DNA from: Holothuria scabra
Taxonomy: Eukaryota > Echinodermata > Holothuroidea > Aspidochirotida > Holothuriidae
Reading direction: 5' to 3'
Assembly: GCA_037179385.1 (NCBI GenBank)
Contig: CM074179.1
Coordinates: forward strand, 71,385,683-71,449,682
Length of the DNA stretch: 64,000 bases
Made by a program: the position numbers and the translations under genes
Part shown: piece by piece, positions 12,849 to 24,530 of the stretch
Position numbering within the stretch: position 1 is the first letter of the stretch
Layout of the letters: every line of letters begins with the position of its first letter
Notes under the pieces: model-generated
The model's input: the letters and a program-made list of their open reading frames with translations, nothing else
The model's database searches: none
What the model was told of the DNA's origin: nothing

Positions 12849-13925
12849 AATAAAAGGGGAACAATGGGGAGGGGCAAAAAGGAAGAAACTGATAGCGGCT
12901 AGCCCACAACATGTATACGTACCCATCCCTGCCCATTGGGCCCATGTGGGGAGAAATAAGATAAACTTCCAATACAAAGGAATATGTTTAAATGTTTGGT
13001 TGAATTATAATTAGGTCTGTGTTTAAACTGCACCCTACAGTAATTTACCAGTTTAACCTTAGTTAATATGTTGTACTTTTTTTTTGATCAAAATTTTAGT
13101 TACTAAAAATAAAATGGTGGGTAATAATGTTAGGTGCAAACACCAAAATAAAACCATGTACAACTGCAAGCTCCAGAACAAGAGGGTTGTGTACAGTAAC
13201 CAAAAAAGAGTCAGAATGAATTGCTTGTTTGGTAAATTGTATACTTCTTTGCCAGTTTGCCATTGGACTCATGTCAGGCTAGAATTGTCTTCATTTGGCA
13301 AACTATTGGATAATGCAGCTAGTTGTCCTCCTTCAGCTGTTTATGGATAGTTGTTCAGAAATTTGACTAAAAAGAATGTACAGGGTTACTGTCTTTATTC
13401 AATCCTCGGAGGCTTTAAGCTCCAAAGCTCATGTGACGCAAACCTGCCATATCCTGGTCACTTTTTATTTCTGGCAACCTTTATGGGTAGGCAAACATTT
13501 TACATACACATACTGTTATGCTGAATATAATTAATTGACATTCATTAGAAGAAAAACTATGTACATAAAACAAAGCTCTACTAAGGACAGGACATACATC
13601 AACATGTTAAACCACTGGGTGGGCAGACACGGTTACCACCCTTAACCGGCAGGTATAGCTGGAATGAAGTTGGACATATTATGATTAAGGAAAATAGTCT
13701 GTGGAAGTGTAAAATAAGAGCTGATTATGGTTATGGTTTTGTCTTCGCCATCGCCTCCGTCGCCTCTGGACGCTTTTCGTGTTAGCGCTCTCATTCTCTG
13801 CCATATTGACCATTGACTTGAAACTTTGCAGATGTATTCGCCCTATGGAAATCTCGGATGAGTTTGAAGTAAGGAATGGCCACACCCCTGGGGACAGCTA
13901 ATAAGCATAATTTGCCCTAATTTTT
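12849..13925. other. Intronic spacer between two repeat elements
   Basis: No supported gene. Around 13740-13800 is a CG-rich run (CGCCATCGCCTCCGTCGCCT) that belongs to the sequence into which the type B element at 13926 inserted. Confidence 0.35.
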
Positions 13926-15692
13926 GGTTCCTTGTGTAAAAAAGGAACCTATGCAGTCACCTTGGTGTATGTATGTGTGTGTGTGTGTGTATATGTGTGT
14001 GTGTTTGTGTGTATGTGACGGATTGGAATGCGAGGTATGTGGTGCGATAACTCAATAACCGAGTGATTAATTGTTTTCAAACTTGGTATGTATGTAGATG
14101 TTGTGGAGTAGATGTGCCCTATCGTTTTTGGTGGAGGGCAAAGGTCACTGTTGATCACCAGAGACCAAAGAGTGAATGTCTGTTAGTAGCTGTAACTCGG
14201 TATCCATTGTTCAAACAGTGGCATAATTTTAGGATAAGTTAGATTGGCAGGAGGTGAAAATGTTGGTGCATTAACCAAAATAATTGGAGAGGGTCAAAAG
14301 GTCAAGAAGAAATGTTTTATTGATATCTTGCCACTGAAACATTTTAGAGGGGTGGTGTAATGGAGATTTGTGTTCATCTTGGTGAAATGCACGTGATGAC
14401 CCCCTTGACCCCACTTGACCTCATTTGACCTTTTGACCTTTGCGACTTTTTTGTGACTTTTTTGTGATGTCTAGATTCGTCTTGATCAGACAAACCAAAA
14501 AGGCTATTACATTACCCTCCTACGATGTTCCTTACTTGAGTTACTGACATTTAAGTTACAGGCTAGTTAGTGTGTAGGTCATACTGTATGTATTGCAATG
14601 CCAGGTATGCGGTGCAATAACTCAAAGACCAAGTAACATAGGGGGATGGCATAATGGAAAGGTGTGTTCCTCTAAGTAAAGTGCACATGAAGACTATTTG
14701 GGTGATAGTCTTTGTTCAATTGGTTTAAAAGTCCAGCTGAAGTTTAATGCCTTTAGACAAATGCAATGTATAAAAGAAAAGAAGAATTATAACCCCCTCT
14801 CAGTCTAAAAGCAGTTTAGCTAACAATCAGGACAGTAATGCAATTTTTATTAAAAAAAAAAAACCTTTTCCTCATAATCAGTATTGAATAAAGTTATTTG
14901 CAATGCAAGCTATGGTTCCAATTTCAATAGTAAAATATAAAAACAGTTTCTCTTCTTTACCTCTGCTTTTACCCTATGGACTACAGTGGTGTTTCTAACA
15001 CCCTCTTTAGGTTAAAAGGTCAAGTTGAAAGTCATTTATTAGATTTTACACAGCTATGTTTGTATCTTGGTCTTCTAGCCAAATTGTGAAGAAGAAATTG
15101 GTGGTAATAAATCACTCTCAGGCTGCCTTTAGTAGCAGACTTGTGGGCTTTTCCTTATTTTTGCTTTTGAGGCAAACACATTAGGTTGTGTTAAGGACAA
15201 CCATGACATAATTTCTAGTCATCCATCATAAATTTTGGTGGTCAGGAATGACCAGATGACTATTAAATTTTTATTGGTTCAAAAGGGAATTTGTGTGTGT
15301 TTATTTAAAATCAGTTTTGACCTACTTTGACTGTATTTGACCTTCGTGACTTCTTTGTAAGGACTGGATTTGAATTGTTGAGATTGACCAAAAAGGCAAT
15401 TAACTACCCTCCTTTACTACCCCAAACTCAAGTAAATGACATTTTAGTGAAAGGTGATCAGTGTGTGTATTTGTGGCATGGAAGTGGGCAGTGGTGTGCA
15501 GTGTGATAATTTGAAAAGTTAAGTGTTCCATTTCTCTCAAACTGCAAGTGCTTGTATGATTTTGAAATTTAATGTGCCCCTACATTTTTAGGCGATGGCC
15601 AAAAGTCATTGGGGTTAAAGGTGCAAATTATGCCTTACTTTGCGACTATTATCATCTTAAATGCAAGGAACCACAGTGCCCTTGGGCTCTTG
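13926..15692 (+). mobile_element. Helentron-like element, terminal type B
   Basis: Starts with GGTTCCTTG, which pairs with AAGGAACC a few bases on, then TATGCAGTCACCTTGG and a GT microsatellite (about 13974-14012). The interior holds degraded repeat units with AAAGGTCA and TTGACCTCATTTGACC motifs. It ends with subterminal CAAGGAACC, the hairpin GCCCTTGGGC and CTCTTG|TT. The same termini frame 45456-47541. No transposase is encoded. The internal monomers are more decayed than those of types A and C. Confidence 0.75.
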
Positions 15693-16310
15693 TTCAAGTT
15701 TGTCCGATTTGAACGAAACTCGGTATATGGGGACAACGTGTGGTTCCGAAAAAATGGCAGTAATTTAAAGGTCATCCGAGGTCAAATTGGCAGCCATTTT
15801 GAATTTTTTTTACTTTTTTTTTATTGCAGGTCTATGCGTTTCAGAACATGGCGATCGTTTTGAGACCAACTTTTAGTTTTGCCCCATATCTTTGTCTCCG
15901 CCTTCTATTGAAAGATGAGGAATAAAGTCAAAACATTCCTTAAAAAAGAAGATTTTTTTTACTTATTTTCACTTCAAATCATGCACCAAAGATAGCACCA
16001 TATTGCATTTAGCCACCCCTCTGGAAGCAAAAATTTTCCAAAGGGGACATCCCCTCCCCTTAGACCCCTCCCCCAGGACGGCGATCACTCAACAGCACCC
16101 CCAAAAAAATGACCTGCGGAGAACACTGACAGTTATTCAGTTTGGTGGAATTTTCCTCTGACGTTCCTTCAGTGCCACACCCTTATCATTTGTGTAAATT
16201 CCACACTGCTGGTAATCCAGGACCTTACAACTGGAAAAAAGAAAAAAGAAGGCTGTGGATAGCTCTAGATTAAATCAAAGGGTTTTAAGTTGAAGCCGAA
16301 GATGCTTTTT
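15693..16310. other. Spacer with transposon-like debris
   Basis: No gene seen. It includes T-rich tracts and, at 16113-16128, CTGCGGAGAACACTG, which resembles the right end of a hAT-type element. No matching left end with a shared 8-bp duplication was found. Confidence 0.35.
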
Positions 16311-17769
16311 GGTTTCGATGAAAGAGAAACCTATGCATTCACAATGGCGTGTGTGTGTATGTATGTGTGTGTGTGCGTGTGTGTGTATGCGTGTGTATGT
16401 GTGTGTGTTTGTGACACTGCTTGTTAACACGGTATCTCAAGATAGGAATGTCTGACAGTTTTCAAACTTGGTACATAGATGCGCCATATTGAGAGGAAGG
16501 ACCCTATTGTTTTTGGCAGAGGTCAAAGGTCATTTGGGGTCACCAGGGGTCAAAGTCTGAAAATCTTGTTAACACGATATCTCAAGATAGGAAGCTTGGG
16601 TAGATTTCATATTTGGTATGTCAATGCGTTATGGTCAGGAGATGGTCCCTATTGTTTTTGCAGAGGTCAAAGGTCATCTCAGGTCACCAGGGGTCAAAGT
16701 CTGAAAATCTTGTTAACACAATATCTTAAGGTAGGAAACTTGGATAGATTTCATATTTGGTATGTAGATGGGTTGTAGTCAGGAGATGGTCCCTATTGTT
16801 TTTTGCGGAGGTCAACGGTCGTCTGGGGTCAACAGGGGTCAAAGTCTGAAAATCTTGTTAACACGATATCTCAAGATAGGAAGCTTGGGTAGATTTCATA
16901 TTTGGTATGTCAATGCGTTATGGTCAGGAGATGGTCCCTATTGTTTTTGCAGAGGTCAAAGGTCATCTCAGGTCACCAGGGGTCAAAGTCTGAAAATCTT
17001 GTAAACACAATATCTTAAGGTAGGAAACTTGGATAGAATTCATATTTGGTATGTAGATGGGTTGTAGTCAGGAGATGGTCCCTATTGTTTTTTGCGGAGG
17101 TCAATGGTCATCTGGGGTCAACAGGGGTCAAAGTCTGAAAATCTGGGTAATGTGATATCTCAGGATAGGAAAATTGGATAGAGTTCATATTTGGTATGTG
17201 GATTGGTTATGGTCAGGAGATGGTCCCTCTAGTCTTTGACGGAGGTCAAAGGTCATCTGGGGTCACATGCGGCCAAAGTCTGAAAATCTCGTAAACATGA
17301 TATCTCAAGATAGGAATCTTGGATAGATTTTATATTTGGTATGTTGATGGGTTATGGTCAGGAGATGGTGCTTATTGTTTTTAATGGAGGTCAAAGGTCA
17401 TCTGGGGTCAAAGTTTGAAAATATTGTTTACCCGATATCTCAGGATAGGAAACTTGGATAGATTTCATATTTGGTATGTAGATGCGTTTTGGTCTGGAGA
17501 TGGTGCCTATTGTTTTTGGCGGAGGTCAAATGTCATCTGGGGTCCCCAGGGGTCAAAGTCTGAAAATCTTGTTAAAGGGATATCTCAAGATTTCTATGTA
17601 TCTATCTATGTATTGCTTTTGTTGAGGTCTAAAGGGCATTTGGAAAAACAAAATTATCTTTTGAACATCCTAGTATAACATTTGAGTGAGAAAATAAAGG
17701 TGCATGATGGCAAATTTAAAATAGTACATTTATGTATCATCGAAACCTCAATGCATTTTTGCATTCTGG
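16311..17769 (+). mobile_element. Helentron-like element, terminal type C, complete
   Basis: The 5' end GGTTTCGATG forms a hairpin with GAGAAACC, followed by TATGCATTCACAATGG and a GT microsatellite (about 16350-16412). The array (about 16430-17595) has monomers of about 144 bp, some in a 289-bp two-monomer period. The 3' end carries CATCGAAACC at 17738-17747, the exact inverse of the 5' terminus. A hairpin (AATGCATTTTTGCATT, 17750-17765) and CTGG follow at 17766-17769. It ends only 97 bp before exon E2. Non-autonomous. Confidence 0.82.
16520..16532 (+). promoter_or_regulatory. Representative DR1 nuclear-receptor motif in array
   Basis: AGGTCAAAGGTCA is a perfect direct repeat of the AGGTCA half-site with 1-bp spacing. 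This is the DR1 class bound by RXR heterodimers, HNF4 and COUP-TF type receptors. The same 13-mer recurs in most monomers of all the arrays (for example 22985-22997 and 45669-45681). Motif match only; binding is not shown. Confidence 0.4.
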
Positions 17770-17866
17770 TTTACCAAACCTTCGCATTTTGTGTCTTCCA
17801 GTAATGTACATGATGTCTACATAATTGTTGCATGTGATCCCATTCATAGTTTATTCTTCATCACAG

Positions 17867-18190
17867 CTTACCCTACAGTGAATGGTTATGAGCAGAGTCA
17901 TATCTACCTTGATGTTACCAGAGAAGGACAGCTGGATTGTGTGAAAAAACATACTGATATTACTACCATTCTTACATGGGACGTTGCTGATACATCTTTG
18001 GAAGACAAAATATTGATTGACAGCATCAGTAGTGTGTCAAACAACGATGATGGTACTTGGACTATCAAGCAGACAATTAACTACAAGGTTGACTATTCTG
18101 TGGAGAGAATCCTCCTTTTGTGTAAAGTGATTGCATCAAATACTGATGAAAACCTCTTTACAACAAAAGTGGATTTGCTCTTTGAAAATG
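17867..18190 (+). CDS. E2: Ig-like domain exon, phase 1-1
   Basis: Exon of 324 bp (108 codons), with acceptor ATCACAG ending at 17866 and donor GTAAGG at 18191. Both borders split a codon after its first base. The peptide begins Ala-Tyr-Pro-Thr-Val-Asn-Gly and has the canonical Ig core: Cys25 (L-D-C), Trp38 (L-T-W) and Cys86 (L-L-C). An N-N-D-D-G-T turn at 59-64 is shared with E3-E5. The N-Q-T glycosylation site found in E3-E5 and E7 is K-Q-T here, so it is lost. The exon lies just 237 bp upstream of E3, so the two would be neighbouring domains of one protein if spliced constitutively. It is clearly older than the E3-E5 group, with about half of its residues different. The Ig-like assignment comes from the core residues. 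Ligand and tissue are unknown. Confidence 0.8.
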
Positions 18191-18427
18191 GTAAGGTGGC
18201 AAGTATTTATATTAGATTGATTCAGTATTTTCAAAGGCGGTACTTAGGTTATGAATGTATGTTATCTATAGAGCAGGTGTGAACACTGTAAAACTATTGG
18301 AGTATGTACCATTCTGTTAATATGGTAGGGATTAGTCAAAAAGTTGCTCAGCCAGGACTGGAAAACTCATGGTAAACTAGGGTAGTACAAAATTTAAAAA
18401 ATAGTGTAAACACTTTTTTCATTACAG

Positions 18428-18757
18428 TATATCCAGTGGTGAATGGTCATTTCAGCCAGAATCATGTCTATTTGGACGTTGACAGAAATGGCCACTTGAC
18501 ATGTGTGAAAGAAAGTGTTGATGCTGGTACTAGACTTGTTTGGGAAATTGTAGATCAAAAGGTAGACAACAAGATAACTTTCCAAAGTGATGAATTTAAG
18601 TCCACCAATGATGATGGTACAGTTAATGTTAACCAAACATTTGACTATGCAATACATGACCGGTCCATGGAGAGAGTAACCCTTGAATGTAGAGTGCTGG
18701 AGCCTGATACAGATGAACATGTTGTAGCAACAAGGGTGGACCTGCTTTTCCAAAGGG
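18428..18757 (+). CDS. E3: Ig-like domain exon of the amplified group, phase 1-1
   Basis: Exon of 330 bp (110 codons) between TTTTTTCATTACAG and GTGAGT, phase 1 on both sides. Core residues are Cys26 (L-T-C), Trp39 (L-V-W) and Cys88 (L-E-C), with an N-glycosylation site at N69-Q-T. The peptide opens Val-Tyr-Pro-Val-Val-Asn-Gly and ends in the edge-strand-like R-V-D-L-L-F. It differs from E5 at six bases and from E4 at about ten. Replacements fall at residues 45, 52, 58, 91 and 94. The 600 bp downstream are shared with E5 and E4, but the upstream intron is not, so the duplication that links them starts near the exon. No Met start is expected, since this is an internal exon. Function beyond an extracellular Ig-like domain is not inferable. 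Confidence 0.85.
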
Positions 18758-19093
18758 GTGAGTTATACTGTAGGATTTCAAGCAAAACAGTGCTGGCTGG
18801 AAGTGATGGAACTCTTACCATATTTAGAACTCTTATTTTGTACACTATCTTAAAGATTAATACTGTCAAGACTAAATATATTGTTGGTTTGTACTGAAGT
18901 TTGTACAGTGAATGGTGTGAATGGTCCGTAATAGAATATTTTTGTAATCAGTCTTATCCTGTGAACAAAAACGTAGTAAGGTCAGATTTGAGATTGTATA
19001 GATCCATTGTTTGCAAAATATTATAAGTTTACAATGAAACCTGCAATAGAGGTCATGCACCTACCTCACTGCCTTGTGCTGCTTGCCATTTTT

Positions 19094-20422
19094 GATTCCT
19101 TGCCGAAGGCAGGCAAGGAATCTATGCGATGGTGATGTTGTGTGTGTGCGTGTGTGTGTGTGGGCCTGTAAGCGATACCTTGCCGGGTATAAGCCGCTCA
19201 CGAGAGCTGAAGCCTCGCACGTCTTTCCTCGCTCACGCGGAGCTCGTAACTGGCGTACTGTAGCTACCCGAAAACTCGGACACTGCAGTGAACGCTGTCA
19301 CGTGATATGCAAGAGCCTGGCCTCGCTCGCTGCATTCACATGCCGCATGACATAAACTGCTTAAGGGGAATTCCAACCATTTCCTTACGGGGAACAGTTC
19401 TGTGTACCCTGTAAGGCATTGAATACGGGCATGTCCTGTGTGTGTGTGTGTGTGTATGTGACGCTTTGGCTTGTAAACACGATATCTCAAGAAGGGAAAG
19501 TGTGACTAATCTCATATTTGGTGTGTGGGTTGGCCATGTTGAGTAGATGATCCCTATTGTTTTTGGTGGCGGTCAAAAGTCATTTGGGGTCACATGAGGT
19601 CAAAAGGTCAAAACTTTGTTTACTCGATAACTTAAGAATGGTACATGTGGCTATGCTCATATTCAGTGTGTGGGTTGTTCATATTGAGTAGATGATCCCT
19701 ATCGATTTTTGTGGAGATCAAAGGTCATTTGGGGTCACGAGAGGTCAAATGGTTAATTCCTTAGAAATTGCTTGTAAACACGATATCTAAAGAAGGGTAA
19801 TTGTGACTTATTTCTTATTTGGTGTGTGGGTTGGCCATATTGAGTAGATGATCCCTATTGATTTTGGTGGAGGTCAAAGGTCGTTTGGGGTCACCAGAGG
19901 TCAAAAGGTCAAAACCTTGTAAACTCGATAACTCAAGAATGGTACATGTGACTAAGCTCATATTTAGTGTGTTGGTTGGTCTTTTCGAGTAGATGATCCC
20001 TATTGATTTTGGTGGAGGTCAAAGGTCGTTTGGGGTCACCAGAGGTCAAAAGGTCAAAACCTTGTAAACTCGATAACTCAAGAATGGTACATGTGACTAA
20101 GCTCATATTTAGTGTGTTGGTCGTTCTTTTTGAGTAGATGATCCCTATCAATTTTCCTGGAGGTCAAAGGTCATTTGGGGTCACGAGAGGTCAAATGGTA
20201 AATTTTCCATGGTTGAAGTCCCAGATACTGCAAAATTTCACACATAGTATGTGGATGTGATACCACGAGCAGAACCCTAGTAATTGTAGAAAGCTTTGAT
20301 TCCTTGCATGCATACTTTGTGGGTACATTATGGAGCACTGCCAAATTGAAAAACATTGCGAAGCACTGTCAATTTGAAAAAAAAAATAGGCTTAAATTTC
20401 ACTGAGCCTTTTGGCTTTCTGG
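19094..20422 (+). mobile_element. Helentron-like element, terminal type A, with block X
   Basis: Starts GATTCCTTGCC, pairing with GGCAAGGAATC 18 bp on, then TATGCGATGGTGATG, a GT run, block X (19171-19436), a second GT run and monomers (about 19460-20200). It ends with the hairpin GCCTTTTGGC and TTTCTGG. The usual subterminal GGCAAGGAATC is missing, apparently by a small deletion. The paralogous unoccupied site is at about 48990-49005. There, GCCATTTTTCC is continuous where this copy has GCCATTTTT before the element and TTCCATCC after it, consistent with insertion between Ts. Confidence 0.83.
19171..19436 (+). repeat. GC-rich cargo block X, copy 2
   Basis: Same block as at 12266-12560 (inverted) and 62040-62300, between two GT microsatellites of the type A element. 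It includes the E-box-like palindrome CACGTG. Confidence 0.75.
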
Positions 20423-20688
20423 TTCCATCCATATGCATCCGTTGTACAACAATTATTGGTAAGGTGCTGTAGAGGGAGCATATTTGTAAAACACGTACTG
20501 CGCATGATCAGTTCCATCCAGTTTTCCAAATTGGAGCGCCCTACGATGTCACGTATTATCTGTATAGCAGATATAAAAAAAATACTACAAAATTATTAAA
20601 GAAATTGCTCCATGGCGTATTTAAGGTTGTTTTATCAGTGGAAGAGAAGGGAAGTAAAATTTGAGTTGCAACAGAGAAAAGTCAGGAC

Positions 20689-22018
20689 GAGTTGGGCGGT
20701 ACCATGAAAATAATAATAATAATATAACAGTTCTTATATAGCGCCTTACACAAGAAGTCTCAAAGCGCTGAAAAATATTGGTACCGGTACCGGTACTGTA
20801 AAACAAACAGAACTGGTATTTAGTCAGTCCCCGTTCTCAACTTTCGGGTAGGGAAGTCGGGTGAGAAGGAACCTTAGTCAAGCATGGCCCCAGTGTTATC
20901 CTGCACATTAATGCAGCTGGATGTTTGATTGGGTTAATTGCCATGCAGGAATCTTTGCTCCGGCTTTATTTACCGCATATTTTTACAGTCTTGCACATTC
21001 GTAATTAATACTCCTGTATCCCATCTCAAAATTTACAGTAATCAAAATATAGCCATCCATTTCTACTTCAATCAATTCCAACATTTTTAACACAACCTTC
21101 ACATTAACTTAAGAAAATGTTAACCTACCTAGACCAACATGTCTATTCCAGCCATGAAACAAACACAGTACTGTTCCACGCTTCTTGCGTACAAATAACT
21201 TTGCAGGTTGTTTTCAGGATTCGTGGAAAACTTGCGGTGTCTTACACACATCAGATTAAATAGCACAGTGCGTACATTATAACATGCTGCCGTTTTATGT
21301 ATGGTCGGATGTTTATTGTGCTTGAATTTCCGGCATCCGTACTTTTGTCTTCCAAATTAAGAAGGATTCGAATCTCACAATTCACGATTTTTACTGTGTA
21401 CACAGTACAGACAACTGTGAATATTTACGTACGAGGAACAATTAGCACTCGGCACATGCTGCACATGTACAGTACATGTGAACTGTACAGTCCTGAATGA
21501 TTGACTGTACAGCAGAACTACGCAGCTTCCCGAAGTTAGAAAGTTGCTTTGAAAGACTCTTGAATAATTTTGAAAATATGAACCTTGAGTTATGATTATA
21601 TGAGACATATACAGTCGGGAAGAAATCACAGGAAGGAACAATCCCTTTAATGTAAGGAATGATCGCTTACACTAAGGGTTTTCTGTTTTCCCTGGCGATA
21701 AAGAATTTTCCTTTCTGGGGCCCGTGCATGTACTGTTAAACAGTGCATAAAACTCTATTCAACGGTATTGCATATAGGCTGATATACGGTTATATTGCAG
21801 GGCAGAAAATGGGATAATTTCATTTCAGTTTCTAACTGGTTATAAATGTTTGTGTATATATTTATAAGTTAAATGAGTACTGGTAATGTTTTTCACGTTC
21901 CAGTTTTTTTACAAGAACCGGTATTAGTAACGCACCAAATATCTTCGGTATTTTCATTACTGTACCTGTACCACAAGTACCGGTTTTGACATCAGTACCG
22001 GTATACCGCCCAACCCTA
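20689..22018. mobile_element. hAT-like non-autonomous element, 1330 bp
   Basis: Flanked by an 8-bp target duplication, GTCAGGAC (20681-20688) and GTTAGGAC (22019-22026), with one mismatch. The inverted termini are GAGTTGGGCGGTA on the left and, reverse-complemented from the right, TAGGGTTGGGCGGTA. Subterminal ACCGGTAC repeats are found at both ends, as expected for hAT transposase binding. The sister block at 44900-44945 carries the unoccupied site. No transposase frame is present. Near the left end (20700-20780) is a motif with ATAGCGCC and TCAAAGCGCT that resembles a separate dispersed repeat. Confidence 0.82.
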
Positions 22019-22270
22019 GTTAGGACCAGTTTTAAAGATGACTTGTCATCTCGTTAAAATGCAATAAAAATTAGTCTGGATTCTAGATGACCTCACAAAA
22101 CACGCCAGCCTTTACTTCGTTTGCAAAATGATTCAATGCAATGTCGGTATTATGTTTTCGATACTCTGCCACTGATGTGACATTATCAATAGTGTATCGA
22201 ATTGGTTGGAAATTGAAGTTATGACAAGGGTTATCTACGTCGCCCCTCCTCACCTCGTCCTCACGACGTC

Positions 22271-22807
22271 CATCACCGAGGTGTGAGCTGAGAGTTATCG
22301 CTCAACGATAAAACTGCTTATGCCTATACTAGCCTAATGCTAGGACTATCTTTAAAACTTCGGCAAGCCTAGTAAGAAAGGGATTGTCTTGTTAGGTTTG
22401 TGATGGTAACCTTAGGCTGTCCATTTCTATGTCAATAAAATAGTCCCCCATCTCATTGGTCCCCGCTTATTATTGGGTTAGTGTTAGGGGACCAATGAGA
22501 TGGGAACCAATGAGACGGGGGACTATTGAGACTGGGGACTATTGAGACGGGGGACTAATGAGACGGGGGACTATTGGCTAGTATGAAAATGGGGTGTGGC
22601 ACTATTGCTCTAGGCCAAGTTAAACCAGATTCACCCAAGTCAGATGGTTGTCTTGTGCAGTAGGCTTACAGAACAGGAATAATAAACATTGGACATGATA
22701 AAAACCAAAATCACACACCATGGGATAATTCAGTGCCATTTTTTAGAAAAATGACACTAGACACTATGCCTATGGTAACAGACGTTACAACAATGGCTGT
22801 ACTTTTT
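22271..22807. repeat. Minisatellite with inverted flank
   Basis: From about 22488 to 22575 there are four or five imperfect units of about 20 bp built on GAGACGGGGGACTATT. About 50 bp before it, TAGTCCCCCATCTCATTGG is the reverse complement of the unit, so the array can fold back on its left flank. The remainder shows no structure that I recognise. Confidence 0.7.
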
Positions 22808-23856
22808 GATTCCTTGCCGAAGGCAGGCAAGGAATCTATGCGATGGTGATGTCGTGTGAATGTGTGTGTGTGTGTGTTTGTGATGCTCCTCGTAATCCCA
22901 ATATCTTGAGATAGGAATGACTGACACTTTTCATATTTCATATATTTGCCATGGTGAGAGGAAGAACCCTATTGTTTTTGGTAGAGGTCAAAGGTCATTT
23001 GAGGTCACCAGAGGTCAAAGACCAAAAACCTTGTAATCGTGATATCTTGAGATAGGAATGACCAACACTTTTCATATTTGGCATATAGATTTTCCACGTT
23101 GAAAGGAAGAAGCGTTTTGCTTTTGGTGGAGGTCAAAGGTCATTCAAGGTCACCAGAGATCAAAGACCGAAAACCTTGTAATCCCGATATCTTAAGATAG
23201 GAATGACTGACTCTTTTCATATTTGGTCTATAGATTTGCCATGTTGAGAGGAAGAACCCTATTGTTTTTGGTAGAGGTCAAAGGTCATTTGAGGTCACCA
23301 GAGATCAAAGACCGAAAACCTTGAAATCGTGATATCTTGAGTTAGGAATGACCGACACTTTACATATTTGGTATATAGATTTGCCATGTTGAGAGGAAGA
23401 ACCTTATTGTTTTTGGTGGAGGTCAGAGGTCATTTGAGGTCACCAGAGATCAAAGACCGAAAACCTTGTAATAGGGATATCTTGAGTTAGGAATGACCGA
23501 CACTTTTCATATTTGGCATATAGATTTGCCATGTTGAGAGGAAGAATCTTATTGTTTTTGGTGGAGATCAAAGGTCATTTGAGATCACCAGAGATCAAAG
23601 ACCAAAAACCTTGTAATCCCGATATCTTGAGATAGGAATGACCGACACTTTTCATATTTGGTATATAGATTTGCCAGGTTGAGAGGAAGAACCCTATCTG
23701 TTTTTGGTGGAGGTCAAAAGTCATTTGAGGTCACCAGCGGTAAAATTGGGAAAATTCTATGCCTAAAATGTAAAGAAAAATCTATGAAAAACTATCAATT
23801 TGAAAGCAGGTAAGGGATATGATGGCAAGGAATCACTGAGCCTTTTGGCTTTCTGG
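22808..23856 (+). mobile_element. Helentron-like element, terminal type A, complete
   Basis: The 5' end is GATTCCTTGCC with its inverse GGCAAGGAATC, then TATGCGATGGTGATG and a short GT run. About six monomers of about 146 bp follow, with GAGGTCAAAGGTCATTTG cores. The subterminal GGCAAGGAATC lies at 23824-23834, then the hairpin AGCCTTTTGGCT and CTGG at 23853-23856. There is no block X. This is the cleanest short example of the family in the window. Confidence 0.85.
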
Positions 23857-24530
23857 TTAAGAGAAGGGTTTCTGCATGACCTAATGTTGTATATTCTTGC
23901 GCTACTCTAGTGGCATACAGCATGCAAGGTTTCCAGAAGGATATGGCCCCATTACGCCTTGCTTGTTGTATTTAGCCTAGCCCTTACGAATACTATATTT
24001 TGGAGCTGATTAACCCTAGTGACAAATGTTAGTCTTTCCTATCGTTAACTAATACCTTGAATTTTTCCAAAGCTTCGTTGGGGCTGTTAAGGTCTAGGCT
24101 GTGTTGTCCATTTGTATTTTTGTTATGTTAAACATTAGAACAGCTCTTCTGGCAAAAATGGAGTTAATCGGAAAGTAGCCTGGTATCAGGTATTAAAATT
24201 TCCCCACAGGCTTGCAAGCAAAGAAATGCTTGAGACTTAAGTCAAATAGAAGCACCGCATGGAGCATGCACCCAGAGAAAGTGAATCATTTTCTATGTTA
24301 TCATGTATTATGGTTACATATCTTTGTTTTTTTATTCTTGAAGGACACTGTGCAGCTTGTTATGAAGGTCAACCAACTCTTTCCAGCCTTGATTTTCAGA
24401 AAGTTTTAAGATTGTCCTTCAGGGAAACATGTCACTAAATCAAGTTGGCCACAAAGAAATTTGGTTATCCAAACATTCTTTGCATAAGTACCTACTGCAT
24501 TGGTTTCCTGGTCCTGCTTTTTTTTTAATT

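Larger units (their letters stand above)
18758..22270 (+). repeat. Duplicon unit 0: E3 downstream block plus block R, with two insertions
   Basis: 18758-19093 matches 48657-48999. 20423-20630 matches about 49000-49206. The block starting TTTTATCAGTGGAAG at about 20630 and ending near CGCCCCTCCTCACC at 22249 matches 44868-45160 and 51240-51530. The unit is interrupted by a type A Helentron-like element (19094-20422) and a hAT-like element (20689-22018), both absent from at least one sister unit. Confidence 0.8.

Noticed and set aside
8956..16128. CAGTGTTCTCC at 8956 and its inverse ending at 16128 as the two ends of one hAT element
   Set aside because: The 8-bp flanks do not match and the sequences just inside the ends differ, so they more likely belong to separate or decayed elements.
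18645..18869. Minus-strand open frames across E3, E4 and E5
   Set aside because: They are antisense shadows of the conserved Ig exons. The plus-strand frame has splice sites and domain residues.
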